64,000 nucleotides of DNA from Pseudomonas fluorescens. Lineage in GTDB: Bacteria > Pseudomonadota > Gammaproteobacteria > Pseudomonadales > Pseudomonadaceae. Positions 35,089 through 42,927 of the stretch are shown here, in pieces. The notes under the pieces were generated by a model. It saw nothing but the letters and a program-made list of their open reading frames with translations, had not been told where the DNA came from and ran no database searches. The stretch lies in contig NZ_CP038438.1 in NCBI RefSeq assembly GCF_004683905.1, positions 4,154,001-4,218,000 of the forward strand, given 5' to 3'. The position numbers and the translations under genes were made by a program. The first letter of the stretch is position 1, and each line of letters starts with the position of its first letter.

Positions 35089-35982
35089 ATGTACGCCAGC
35101 CTCAAGTCAATCATCAAATGGCCACCGTCCCGGGAAAATGCACGCCGGTTCACTCTCATATTGAGTGTCATCGCCGCCGCTGGCAGCCTGCTGACCTACG
35201 GATTGTCTGCTCCGCTCTCACTGGGTCTGCTGCTGTTGAATATTGCCGCCACTGCTTGTGTCTGGGTGCAATATCGACTGTCGCGCAAATCGATCAAGTT
35301 TCAGCCTCAGGAACTCGCCGACCGTTTGCTGGAAGTCCAGGAAAACGAACGCCACCGTCTCAGCCGTGAACTGCACGACGATATCGGCCAGTTACTGACA
35401 GCGGCCAAGCTGCAAAGTGAATGGCTGAAAAAACGCCTGCCAGCCGACTTGCAAGCGCAATGCTCGACACTCTGCGACACCCTTGATGAAACCCTCAACA
35501 AGGTGCGCGATGTTTCCGCCATTCTCAATCCGCGCCAACTGACCAGCCTCGGGCTGGAGGCCAGTCTGCGCGCGCACCTGCTCAAGACCCTGGCGAACAC
35601 CTCGGTGCACTGGAGCCTCGATTGCCAGCAACGGCTCAATGGCATTCCGGAAGAAATGGCGGTCGCTGCCTTTCGCATTGCCCAGGAAGCGGTCACCAAC
35701 ATTCTGCGTCACGCGCAGGCCAGCAATCTGCTGATCCGCGTGCAACGCTTGCCAAAAGGCCTGACGCTGTTGATCAGCGACGACGGCCAAGGCTTTGCGC
35801 CTGCCGCGGATCCGGGCCGGGAAGGACAGCGCGGAATGGCCGGGATGGCCGAAAGGATCGAACAGTTGGGCGGCACGCTGAACGTCATCAGCGAGCCGGG
35901 CAAAGGCACTCAAATCGAAGCACTATTCCCCTGGGCGCCCCGTGCACTCGAGCGGGCCAGTACGAATAAGGTTATGCGTTGA
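35089..35982 (+). CDS. NarX/DegS-type sensor histidine kinase
   Basis: The 297-residue kinase has two N-terminal membrane helices (about 22-65), a HisKA_3 dimerisation/phospho domain (LSRELHDDIGQLL, His near 93) and a HATPase domain (NILRHAQASN, SDDGQGF, GMAGMAERIEQLGG). It has almost no extracytoplasmic loop, so sensing may be intramembrane or cytoplasmic. An in-frame TTG at 35011 would add 26 residues; neither start has a good ribosome site. Its TGA overlaps the TTG of the regulator gene. Confidence 0.82.
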   Translation: MYASLKSIIKWPPSRENARRFTLILSVIAAAGSLLTYGLSAPLSLGLLLLNIAATACVWVQYRLSRKSIKFQPQELADRLLEVQENERHRLSRELHDDIGQLLTAAKLQSEWLKKRLPADLQAQCSTLCDTLDETLNKVRDVSAILNPRQLTSLGLEASLRAHLLKTLANTSVHWSLDCQQRLNGIPEEMAVAAFRIAQEAVTNILRHAQASNLLIRVQRLPKGLTLLISDDGQGFAPAADPGREGQRGMAGMAERIEQLGGTLNVISEPGKGTQIEALFPWAPRALERASTNKVMR

Positions 35983-36638
35983 CTTGTAACTTACTTCTGG
36001 TGGATGACCACTCGCTGATCAGGGCCGGCGTGCGCGCTCTGGTGCTCGATATTCCCGGTTACGCGGTCGTTGGCGAAGCCAGCGACGGCTCGCAGTTGCT
36101 CGAAATGGTCGAGCAACTGGCGCCCGACATCGTGTTGCTGGATATCTCGATGAAGGAAACCGGTGGCCTGGAAGCCTTGCAACGGCTCAAGCGGGTGCGC
36201 CCGCAAAGCAAGGTGCTGATTCTCTCGATGCACACCGATCCGGCGCTGATCATGCAGGCGCTGGAGTCCGGCGCGCACGGTTACCTGCTCAAGGACACCA
36301 CGGCCACCGAGCTTGAACACGCCCTCGAAGCCTTGCGTAATAACGAGCGCTACTTGAGCCCGGCCATCGCCCACACCGTGATCAACCAGGCGCTGACGCG
36401 CACGCAGAAAAACCAGCCGGAAGTCGCCGACTCGCACAATCTGACGGCACGCCAGCTGGAAATCCTGCGGTTGATCGTACGCGGCAAATCCACTCGGGAG
36501 ATCGCCAACGGCCTGGGCCTGAGCATCAAGACCGTCGAAACCCACCGCTCGCAGATCATGAAACGCCTGCAGATCTACGACGTGGCGGGTCTGGTGCTGT
36601 TCGCGGTGCGCGAACAGATCATCAGTCTGGACGACTGA
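35979..36638 (+). CDS. NarL/LuxR-family response regulator
   Basis: The 219-residue regulator has a receiver domain (LLVDDHSLIRAGV, phospho-Asp in DIVLLDISM near residue 50, and the Lys of LLKD) and a C-terminal LuxR-type helix-turn-helix (LTARQLEILRLIVRGKS and LSIKTVETHRSQIMKRL). The TTG start overlaps the kinase stop (TTGA), suggesting translational coupling and a matched pair. Target genes are unknown. It overlaps the convergent lipid kinase gene by 17 bases. Confidence 0.88.
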   Translation: MTCNLLLVDDHSLIRAGVRALVLDIPGYAVVGEASDGSQLLEMVEQLAPDIVLLDISMKETGGLEALQRLKRVRPQSKVLILSMHTDPALIMQALESGAHGYLLKDTTATELEHALEALRNNERYLSPAIAHTVINQALTRTQKNQPEVADSHNLTARQLEILRLIVRGKSTREIANGLGLSIKTVETHRSQIMKRLQIYDVAGLVLFAVREQIISLDD

Positions 36639-37539
36639 TCGAACCCGCGCCGCCCAACAGCGGCGAATGCTCCGGCAAATGCACCTGCAAGGCGGCGGGG
36701 CGCGCCTCGAAACGCAGGCTGTCGCCATCCAGCGGCTCGCCGTCAAGGTTGATGCTCAGCCCCTCGGCGACCTTGATTTCGACCCAGGGCAAACGGGCCC
36801 GGACAAACATATTGTCGAGGCCGAAGCCGTCGCTGAGCAGGTTCTTCAGCGTGCCCACCAACTCCTGTGGCGCCGGCAGAATACTGATGTCCAATAGACC
36901 ATCGTCCGCCAGTGCCTGCGGGCACAAGACGTGTCCGCCGCCTGCCTGACGACCGTTGCCGATGCCCAATGCGAGCAGCTCGCCGCTCCAGTGAAAGTCC
37001 GGCCCTTGCAGTTCACCGTAAGCCGCGTGCAGCTCACTGAAGCGCGACAAACCGGTGAACAGATAGGCGGCCCCGCCGAGCACTTTTTTCAGATCTTCAG
37101 AGGTATTGGCCGTGACCTGGCTGCCGAAACCACCCGTCGCCATGTTCAGGAAAATCTGCCCACCGACTTCGCCCAGGTCAATCTTGCGCGGTGGCACGTC
37201 CAGCATTTCCAGTGCTTCGGCCGGCTCCAGCGGGATCCCCGCCGCGCGGGAAAAATCGTTAGCCGTTCCTAGCGGCAACAGCACCAGACTGGCCTCGTCC
37301 GGATGCGCGGCAAGCGCTTCAGCGATATCGCGCAACGTGCCATCTCCGCCTCCGGCGATGATCTTCCGATAGCCACTCGCCAGTGCTTCTTCCACCAGAC
37401 GCTGAGCGTCACCGGCCTCCCAGGTCAGCCTTACGGCCAATTCCCAGCCCTGCTTGCGTTTGCCTTCGACGGCGGCGCGAACCGCCTCATTGAGTGCCTG
37501 CTTGCCATGCAGAATCAACAGCGCCCTGCGTTCACTCAT
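36622..37539 (-). CDS. yegS: YegS-family lipid kinase
   Basis: The 305-residue diacylglycerol-kinase-fold protein has the nucleotide-binding AGGGDGTLRDIAEAL motif, the substrate motif PLGTANDFSRAAGI and a GFGSQV segment. E. coli YegS phosphorylates phosphatidylglycerol in vitro; the true substrate in Pseudomonas is unknown. Start 37539 (MSERRALLILHGKQ) follows GGGGAGTGACC. The 3' end overlaps that of the NarL-type regulator on the other strand. Confidence 0.9.
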   Translation of the reverse strand: MSERRALLILHGKQALNEAVRAAVEGKRKQGWELAVRLTWEAGDAQRLVEEALASGYRKIIAGGGDGTLRDIAEALAAHPDEASLVLLPLGTANDFSRAAGIPLEPAEALEMLDVPPRKIDLGEVGGQIFLNMATGGFGSQVTANTSEDLKKVLGGAAYLFTGLSRFSELHAAYGELQGPDFHWSGELLALGIGNGRQAGGGHVLCPQALADDGLLDISILPAPQELVGTLKNLLSDGFGLDNMFVRARLPWVEIKVAEGLSINLDGEPLDGDSLRFEARPAALQVHLPEHSPLLGGAGSISRPD

Positions 37540-37769
37540 TACGGTCACTCCCCAAGATTGAATCGGTATGAAACATCTTGACCACTGGTGCAGGCAAAAA
37601 AGCCATGGGAACACCATTTAATTCAAGCGACTGACCTGTTGCGTCCTACGCGACGGTATTTTTTCTTACAACATGTGAGGAATCGGCTCAATTGACCGGA
37701 CACGATCCTTGATTCACCTTGTGCAGGTGGTATCAATTTTCGATTCAACAACACAAGGATGTGCAGGTA

Positions 37770-37871
37770 ATGATTGGATACACCCTCGGAGCTGTTGGCA
37801 GTCTGGATGACGGGAAGGCCGGTGCGCTTACATTTGAAACAGCCGATGGACATTTCCATGCCAAGCCATGA
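37770..37871 (+). CDS. Possible 33-residue ORF
   Basis: An ATG after CAGGTA opens a 33-codon frame (MIGYTLGAVGS...). Its stop overlaps the next ATG in the arrangement ATGA at 37868. No family is recognised, and it could be chance or a gene remnant. Reported because of the overlap arrangement with the following two frames. Confidence 0.25.
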   Translation: MIGYTLGAVGSLDDGKAGALTFETADGHFHAKP

Positions 37872-37971
37872 AGCCAGAATTGCAAATAGTCCAGTTGCCC
37901 CTCTGGACGAAAGTCGCGCCAGTCACAAATCCGATTTCAGAAAGAACGCCAGAACCGCTGGAGAAGTTGAT

Positions 37972-38166
37972 ATGGAACCGCGCGTGACCGAACTGGAAAC
38001 CCACCTCAAATACATTCGTCGGGATATGGACGAAGTTCGCGGGGATGTAAAGACCATCAAGCACCGTCTCGCCTATTCGGCGGGTGCGACGGCGGTGGTC
38101 CTGGGACTGCTGGGATGGGTTGCCAACAGCCGGTTCGATCAGTTGGTCACACTGATGAGCCATTGA
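37972..38166 (+). CDS. Small membrane protein with N-terminal coiled coil
   Basis: The 64-residue product (start MEPRVTELETHLKYIRRDMD) has a heptad-like charged N-terminal half (about 1-35) and one hydrophobic helix (about 37-55, AGATAVVLGLLGWVA). GGAGAAG lies six bases before the ATG. The same frame is open upstream to 37774, but earlier starts lack ribosome sites. The layout resembles small XhlA-type or phage-derived coiled-coil membrane proteins; function unknown. Confidence 0.68.
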   Translation: MEPRVTELETHLKYIRRDMDEVRGDVKTIKHRLAYSAGATAVVLGLLGWVANSRFDQLVTLMSH

Positions 38167-38174
38167 CAGAGGAA

Positions 38175-38208
38175 TGCAGGCATCGACGCGGTATCGGTCG
38201 AGCCTGCA
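38175..38208. terminator. Possible hairpin between convergent genes
   Basis: TGCAGGC-A-TCGAC pairs with GTCGA-GCCTGCA around a 9-base loop. It lies between the small membrane protein and moeA, which converge. There is no T-run, so a terminator role is uncertain. Confidence 0.35.
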
Positions 38209-38223
38209 ATTACCGGAAGCGGA

Positions 38224-39450
38224 TCAGCCGAGCAGGTCGCTCAGGGGAATGAACCCGACCTCATCGCCTTCTACCAGCGTGCGGCCTTCCAGCACCTCTA
38301 CCAGACCATCCGCCCAGGCCGCGCTGCGCAGCACACCGGAGCTTTGATTGCGGTAGATGATCGCCCGCCCCTGCTCGAGACGACCGCGCAGGTATTCGCG
38401 CCGATTGCCGGCCACAGGCCAGACAAAACCTGCCGGAACCGTAAACTTCAGGGGTTCGACATCCTGTACGCCCTGACGCCGCAACAAGTAGGGCCGCGTG
38501 AGCAGAGCAAAGGTCACCAGCGTCGAAGCGGGGTTGCCCGGCAGGCCGATGACCGGCACCTTGCGAAAATGACCGAATGTCAGCGGCTTGCCCGGTTTGA
38601 TGGCCAGTTTCCACAGCGCCAGCTCGCCCTCTTCCCGCAATGCGATGCCAAGAAAATCCGCTTCACCGACCGACACGCCTCCGGTCGAGAGAATCAGGTC
38701 GACACCCTGCAAGTCGCCAAGGCACGCCCGCGTGGTCGCCAGATCGTCCGGAAGAATACCGGCATCAATCACTTCACAACCCAGGCGCTGCAGCCAACTG
38801 CACAACACCACCCGATTACTGTTGTAGATCTGCCCCGGCCCCAGCGGCCGGCCCGGCTCGACCAGCTCATCGCCGGTGGACAGCACCGCCACTCGGACCT
38901 TGCGTACCACATTCAGCCCGGCACACCCCTGCGACGCCGCCAGACCTTGTTCGATCGGTCCCAGCCGGATACCTGCAGCCAGAATCAACTCACCCACCGT
39001 GGTTTCCTGGCCTTGCGGGCGAATGTTCTGGCCGACGCTCATGGTTTCGATGAAACGCACGCTGCCATCGTCCTGAACTTCGGCGTTCTCCTGCATTTCC
39101 ACGCAATCGGCCCCGTCAGGCACTGGCGCACCGGTGAAGATCCGCGCGCAGGTACCGGGCTTCAACGGCTCAGGCGCCTGCCCGGCAAAGACTTTCTGGC
39201 TGACCGGCAGCGGTGCGCCGGTCCAGTCGGCCAGATTCAGGGCATAACCATCCATGGCGCTATTTGGCCAGGGTGGTAGGTCCAGGGTCGAAACCAGGTC
39301 CTCGGCGAGCACCCGCCCCTCGACTTCGGCCAAGGGCAGAAACTCGCGTTCGACAATCGGCGAGGCTTCAGCCATCTCCAGCAGGCGGGCCAACGCTTGC
39401 TCGACAGGCATCAGGCTGCCGGTCTTGCCCGGCTTACCCACGGGATTCAC
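38224..39450 (-). CDS. moeA: Molybdopterin molybdotransferase MoeA
   Basis: MoeA inserts molybdate into adenylated molybdopterin. The 408-residue protein has an N-terminal MoeA_N domain (WPNSAMDGYALN, FTGAPVPDGADCVEMQE), a central MoCF-biosynthesis domain (VAVLSTGDELVEPG, STGGVSVGEADF) and a C-terminal barrel (VIGLPGNPASTLVTF). Its first 17 bases overlap the end of moaB, so the two are co-transcribed. Confidence 0.94.
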   Translation of the reverse strand: MNPVGKPGKTGSLMPVEQALARLLEMAEASPIVEREFLPLAEVEGRVLAEDLVSTLDLPPWPNSAMDGYALNLADWTGAPLPVSQKVFAGQAPEPLKPGTCARIFTGAPVPDGADCVEMQENAEVQDDGSVRFIETMSVGQNIRPQGQETTVGELILAAGIRLGPIEQGLAASQGCAGLNVVRKVRVAVLSTGDELVEPGRPLGPGQIYNSNRVVLCSWLQRLGCEVIDAGILPDDLATTRACLGDLQGVDLILSTGGVSVGEADFLGIALREEGELALWKLAIKPGKPLTFGHFRKVPVIGLPGNPASTLVTFALLTRPYLLRRQGVQDVEPLKFTVPAGFVWPVAGNRREYLRGRLEQGRAIIYRNQSSGVLRSAAWADGLVEVLEGRTLVEGDEVGFIPLSDLLG

Positions 39451-39973
39451 AGGGCGCCGCCTGTTTCAGGTGAGGGACGAAGTTGCACGGACGGTGCCGC
39501 GAATCCAGCTGTTCGGCGAGAATGCCGTCCCAACCGGTGCGCACCGCATTGGTCGAACCTGGCAGGCAGCACACCAGTGTGCCATTGGCCAGGCCGGCCA
39601 GTGCCCGCGACTGCACGGTCGAAGTACCGATATCGGCCACCGAGATCTGGCGGAACAGTTCACCGAAGCCGTCAACCTGCTTGTCGAGCAGACAAGCCAC
39701 GGCTTCAGGCGTGCTGTCACGCCCGGTGAAACCAGTGCCGCCGGTAATCAACACGACCTGCACGACGTCCTCGGCAATCCAGTGGGCAACTTGCGCGCGG
39801 ATCTTGTACAGGTCATCTTTGAGCAGGACCCGTTCGGCCAAGCGGTGACCGGCAGCAGTCAGGCGGTCGACGAAGACCTGGCCTGAGGTGTCGGTTTCCA
39901 GGGTTCGGGTATCGCTGACAGTCAGCACCGCAATGTTCAGCGGCGCAAAAGGTACATCGGCCTTGGCTTTCAT
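39434..39973 (-). CDS. moaB: Molybdenum cofactor biosynthesis protein MoaB
   Basis: This 179-residue MogA/MoaB-family protein adenylates molybdopterin before molybdate insertion. Motifs: LNIAVLTVSDTRT, LITGGTGFTGRDSTPEA and LVCCLPGSTNAVRTGW. The start at 39973 matches the usual MoaB N-terminus; the frame is open much further upstream, across mobA on the other strand, but without homology. It is divergent from mobA, with an 82-base gap. Confidence 0.93.
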   Translation of the reverse strand: MKAKADVPFAPLNIAVLTVSDTRTLETDTSGQVFVDRLTAAGHRLAERVLLKDDLYKIRAQVAHWIAEDVVQVVLITGGTGFTGRDSTPEAVACLLDKQVDGFGELFRQISVADIGTSTVQSRALAGLANGTLVCCLPGSTNAVRTGWDGILAEQLDSRHRPCNFVPHLKQAAPCESRG

Positions 39974-40055
39974 TAGGCTCGTCCAGTTGTAGGAGAAACA
40001 GCCCGGTGTTATATCACAGCGCCTGAATTTTTCGCCGCCCCGCTGGAGAGCTGCC

Positions 40056-40658
40056 ATGACCTCGAATACGCCATTGCCCCCCTGCTCCATTCTGCTCCTG
40101 GCAGGCGGACGCGGCCAGCGCATGGGCGGCCAGGACAAAGGGCTGGTTGAATGGCAGGGTGAGCCGCTGATTGCGCATTTGCAGCGCAAGGTCCGACCGC
40201 TGACTGACGATCTGATCATCTCCTGCAATCGCAATCACGAGCGTTATGCAGCCTACGCTGATCAATTGGTCAGCGATGAGCAAGGCGATTTTCCCGGTCC
40301 CCTGGCCGGCATCCTCGCCGGACTCAAGGCAGCCCGCCAGCCACACCTGCTGGTCTTGCCCTGCGATGTGCCGCGAATCGACGCCGCGCTGTTGCAGGAC
40401 ATGCGTGAAACCGCCGGCCTGTTTCCTGAAAAACCTTTAATGTTGCGTCACGACGACCACTGGGAACCCCTGCTGTGTGTAATTCCCGTCGCCCTGTTGC
40501 CCGCCTTCGAAACCGCGTGGAACGCCGGCGAACGCAGCCCCGGCCGAATCATGCGCAATCTCGGCGCGACTGCCCTGCAATGCCCCGACAATGACCCGCG
40601 CCTGGCCAACCTGAACACCCCCGAACTGTTAAATGCGCATAACACTGTGTCAGACTGA
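40056..40658 (+). CDS. mobA: Molybdenum cofactor guanylyltransferase MobA
   Basis: MobA attaches GMP from GTP to Mo-molybdopterin to form the bis-MGD cofactor of DMSO-reductase-family enzymes. The 200-residue nucleotidyltransferase has LLAGGRGQRMGGQDKGLVEW at the N-terminus (GTP loop and Lys), PGPLAGILAGL and LPCDVPRID. It is divergent from moaB-moeA. Confidence 0.95.
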   Translation: MTSNTPLPPCSILLLAGGRGQRMGGQDKGLVEWQGEPLIAHLQRKVRPLTDDLIISCNRNHERYAAYADQLVSDEQGDFPGPLAGILAGLKAARQPHLLVLPCDVPRIDAALLQDMRETAGLFPEKPLMLRHDDHWEPLLCVIPVALLPAFETAWNAGERSPGRIMRNLGATALQCPDNDPRLANLNTPELLNAHNTVSD

Positions 40659-40735
40659 CAGCATTCAAGGAACTCTCACGCCTTGTACACGTCTCAAGCT
40701 CAGTAACCAAAGTATTCCCATTCGGAGACACACCC

Positions 40736-40957
40736 ATGACTCAACGGACCCTCGCCACTTTCATGCTCGCACTGGGCCTGGCAACTCTCGCTGGTTGCTC
40801 GTCGCCAACAGTGATCACCTTGAATGACGGTCGCGAAATCCAGGCCGTCGACACCCCGAAATACGATGAAGATTCGGGCTTCTACGAGTTCAAACAACTC
40901 GACGGCAAAGAGACCCGCATCAACAAGGATCAGGTTCGTACCGTTAAAGAGCTGTAA
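40736..40957 (+). CDS. YgdI/YgdR-type small lipoprotein
   Basis: The 73-residue lipoprotein precursor has a signal peptide with lipobox LAGC (Cys near 21), then the short SH3-like YgdI/YgdR domain (VITLNDGREIQAVDTPKYDE). It is expected in the outer or inner membrane envelope; its role is unknown. A perfect palindromic terminator follows the stop. Confidence 0.9.
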   Translation: MTQRTLATFMLALGLATLAGCSSPTVITLNDGREIQAVDTPKYDEDSGFYEFKQLDGKETRINKDQVRTVKEL

Positions 40958-40981
40958 GCTTTACGTCGACACCAGATACAG

Positions 40982-41007
40982 AAAAGCCCGCATTAATGCG
41001 GGCTTTT
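40982..41007 (+). terminator. Intrinsic terminator
   Basis: A perfect 26-base palindrome (AAAAGCCCGCATT and complement) followed by a T-run, 24 bases after the lipoprotein stop. It is also usable from the minus-strand pseudouridine synthase gene that ends just beyond. Confidence 0.92.
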
Positions 41008-41033
41008 TCATGGGTGCGGGGAAGTGAATGGCG

Positions 41034-41924
41034 TCACCACTGCAGGGTGATCTGACTTTCGAACTCGCGTTCTTCGCCGGTCACCGGGTCGACAAACCGC
41101 AGCCCCTGTGCCAACAGCTTCAACGGATTGGCATAGTCATCCTCAACGTCTTTCAACACATCCGGGTAGAACGGATCGTTACAGATACTCGCCCCTAGCG
41201 CGGTCATATGCACCCTTAGCTGATGCTTCTTGCCGGTCACCGGGTACAGGCCGTAGCGCCACAGATCACCATTCTTTTCCCGGACTTCCACCGCCGTTTC
41301 AGTATTGGCGACACCTGGGCCTTCCTGCATGCGGAAGAACGGTTCGCCGTCGATCAGGCGACTTTTATGCACCAGGGGAAATTCCAGTTCCGGCAGCGCA
41401 CGGGCGATCGCTTCATAACGTTTATCGATCTGCCGGGTCGGGAACAACGACTGATAAGCCGAGCGGGTTTGCGGGTTGGCGGAAAAGATCACCAGCCCTG
41501 CCGTGTGCCGGTCAATGCGGTGCAGTGGCACCAGATGCGGATTATCGAGGCGACGGATCAGACGGCGCAGCAACGTCTGTTCGACGTACTCGCCGGCCGG
41601 TGTCACCGGCAGGAAGTGCGGCTTGTCCGCCACCACCAGATGTTCGTCCGCATACAGGATCGACTCGACCACCGGGATCGGTTTTTCATCCGGCACTTCA
41701 CGGAAGTAGTGAATACGCAGGCCTTCCTTGTACGGCAGATCCAGCGCAATCGGCTGTCCCTGCCCATCCAGTACCCGGCCCCGGGCGATCCGGTCCAGCC
41801 ATTGCTCGCGACTGATCGCACTGAAATGCTCACACAGGCAATCAAGGACGGTAGGCCAACTGCCCGGAGGAAGGTAAAGGGTGCTGGCCTGATTCTGCGC
41901 AGCGGAAAACGTTGGTGTGGACAT
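41034..41924 (-). CDS. RluA-family pseudouridine synthase
   Basis: The 296-residue enzyme converts a specific RNA uridine to pseudouridine. It carries the RluA catalytic motif HRIDRHTAGL with the essential Asp, the KPHFLPVTP segment and the C-terminal YPVTGKKHQLRVHM motif. The N-terminal region (about 25-80) resembles an S4-like or RluA N-terminal domain. Target RNA (tRNA or rRNA) cannot be told. Start 41924 (MSTPTFSAAQ) is preferred to an upstream ATG at 41957. It lies 81 bases downstream of the LexA-boxed gene on the same strand. Confidence 0.9.
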   Translation of the reverse strand: MSTPTFSAAQNQASTLYLPPGSWPTVLDCLCEHFSAISREQWLDRIARGRVLDGQGQPIALDLPYKEGLRIHYFREVPDEKPIPVVESILYADEHLVVADKPHFLPVTPAGEYVEQTLLRRLIRRLDNPHLVPLHRIDRHTAGLVIFSANPQTRSAYQSLFPTRQIDKRYEAIARALPELEFPLVHKSRLIDGEPFFRMQEGPGVANTETAVEVREKNGDLWRYGLYPVTGKKHQLRVHMTALGASICNDPFYPDVLKDVEDDYANPLKLLAQGLRFVDPVTGEEREFESQITLQW

Positions 41925-42005
41925 ACGGAAATTCGAACCCTCAATGCAGGTCGGCATTATCCAACACTGAGCGATACGAACCTAGCGCCGATTCCTCCGC
42001 CCGCT

Positions 42006-42323
42006 TCAGGCCGGGATCGACTTGAGCGCGGCGGCTTCGGTGAATTCCTTGAGCCAGCGCAGCACATCGACGGCCTCCCAGCGCCCCGGGTCATACAAGG
42101 CATAGAGCAGGCCCTGATAACCGACCACATCCAGTTGCTTGTGATAACCGGCACGCTGGAACAGCGCCTCGATCTCGGCAAAACAGGTGTTGAAATGCAA
42201 TTTGTTGAAAGGCGTCTTGCCCTCCGTGACCAGCCCGTCCAGGCGCAACTCGAGGACGGCCTCGCGCACCACGTCAACCGACATCCGGTTCACGCTGTTC
42301 TTCAACTGTTCGACATTGACCAC
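42006..42323 (-). CDS. Conserved hypothetical protein behind a LexA box
   Basis: The 105-residue soluble protein (GTG start, MVNVEQLKNSVNRMS...) contains no motif I recognise; it is mixed helical with a Trp/Tyr-rich C-half (GYQGLLYALYDPGRWEAVDVL). A GAGGGACG site precedes the GTG. A perfect SOS box lies 67-82 bases upstream on the same strand's promoter side, so it is probably induced by DNA damage. It may be one of the small unnamed LexA-regulated proteins of pseudomonads; this was not checked. Confidence 0.78.
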   Translation of the reverse strand: MVNVEQLKNSVNRMSVDVVREAVLELRLDGLVTEGKTPFNKLHFNTCFAEIEALFQRAGYHKQLDVVGYQGLLYALYDPGRWEAVDVLRWLKEFTEAAALKSIPA

Positions 42324-42389
42324 GGTTCGTCCCTCTGACTGCCGGATTCACCTGCTCAAGTCATGCAAAGCAGCAGGCCAACCCAATTA

Positions 42390-42405
42390 CTGTATGCACA
42401 TACAG
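42390..42405. promoter_or_regulatory. LexA (SOS) box
   Basis: A perfect 16-base CTGTATGCACATACAG fits CTGT-N8-ACAG with an internally symmetric core. It lies between the small gene at 42323 and the end of the glutaredoxin-like gene, so the former is its only sensible target. Confidence 0.85.
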
Positions 42406-42489
42406 TAACCGAATAAACCACAGAGTGCCAAGGGAAGGATGCACGGTCACGACCGGCGGAAAGCCATGTCGCGTCACCGAAGAAAAGGC

Positions 42490-42726
42490 TCAGCGCAGGA
42501 ATGCCACGACCTGATCGGCATTGAACGGCCAGCTCAGCTCCGCACCATTATCAACACGGCGCAGCACCGGAATCCGCAGGCTGTAAGCCTCGAACCAGGA
42601 TTCATCGTCGGCAATATCCACCAGTTCGACCAGCAGACCGTGCTCGACAAAAGGCATCAACTCGGCTTCTGCCAACTCACACAAATGGCATCCCAAGGTG
42701 CCGAACAACTGACATTCAGGAGGCAT
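42490..42726 (-). CDS. Glutaredoxin-like protein (DUF836 type)
   Basis: The 78-residue thioredoxin-fold mini-protein has an N-terminal LFGTLGCHLCELAE motif (CHLC) and a RIPVLRR cis-proline segment. It is probably a small disulfide oxidoreductase. The substrate is unknown. Confidence 0.85.
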   Translation of the reverse strand: MPPECQLFGTLGCHLCELAEAELMPFVEHGLLVELVDIADDESWFEAYSLRIPVLRRVDNGAELSWPFNADQVVAFLR

Positions 42727-42927
42727 GATCGCTCAACCGGAAAAATGAGCATTCATTTTAGGCCTGCCTCGAAAACCCGTCGAGCCGCTGCCGCCCAAAG
42801 GCCCGAGCACGGCAACCAGTACGCAAAACCCTGACGCAAATCAGTCCAGAGAAAAGCCAATCAGGCCATGCTCCCGGGCTTTTTGCCTCTACGCTTGAGA
42901 AGCCTGAGCCTGACATCGGAGTGCCTT

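Noticed and set aside
42006..42323. The LexA-boxed gene as yebG
   Set aside because: Its sequence does not resemble the YebG protein as I know it; only the SOS box is shared.
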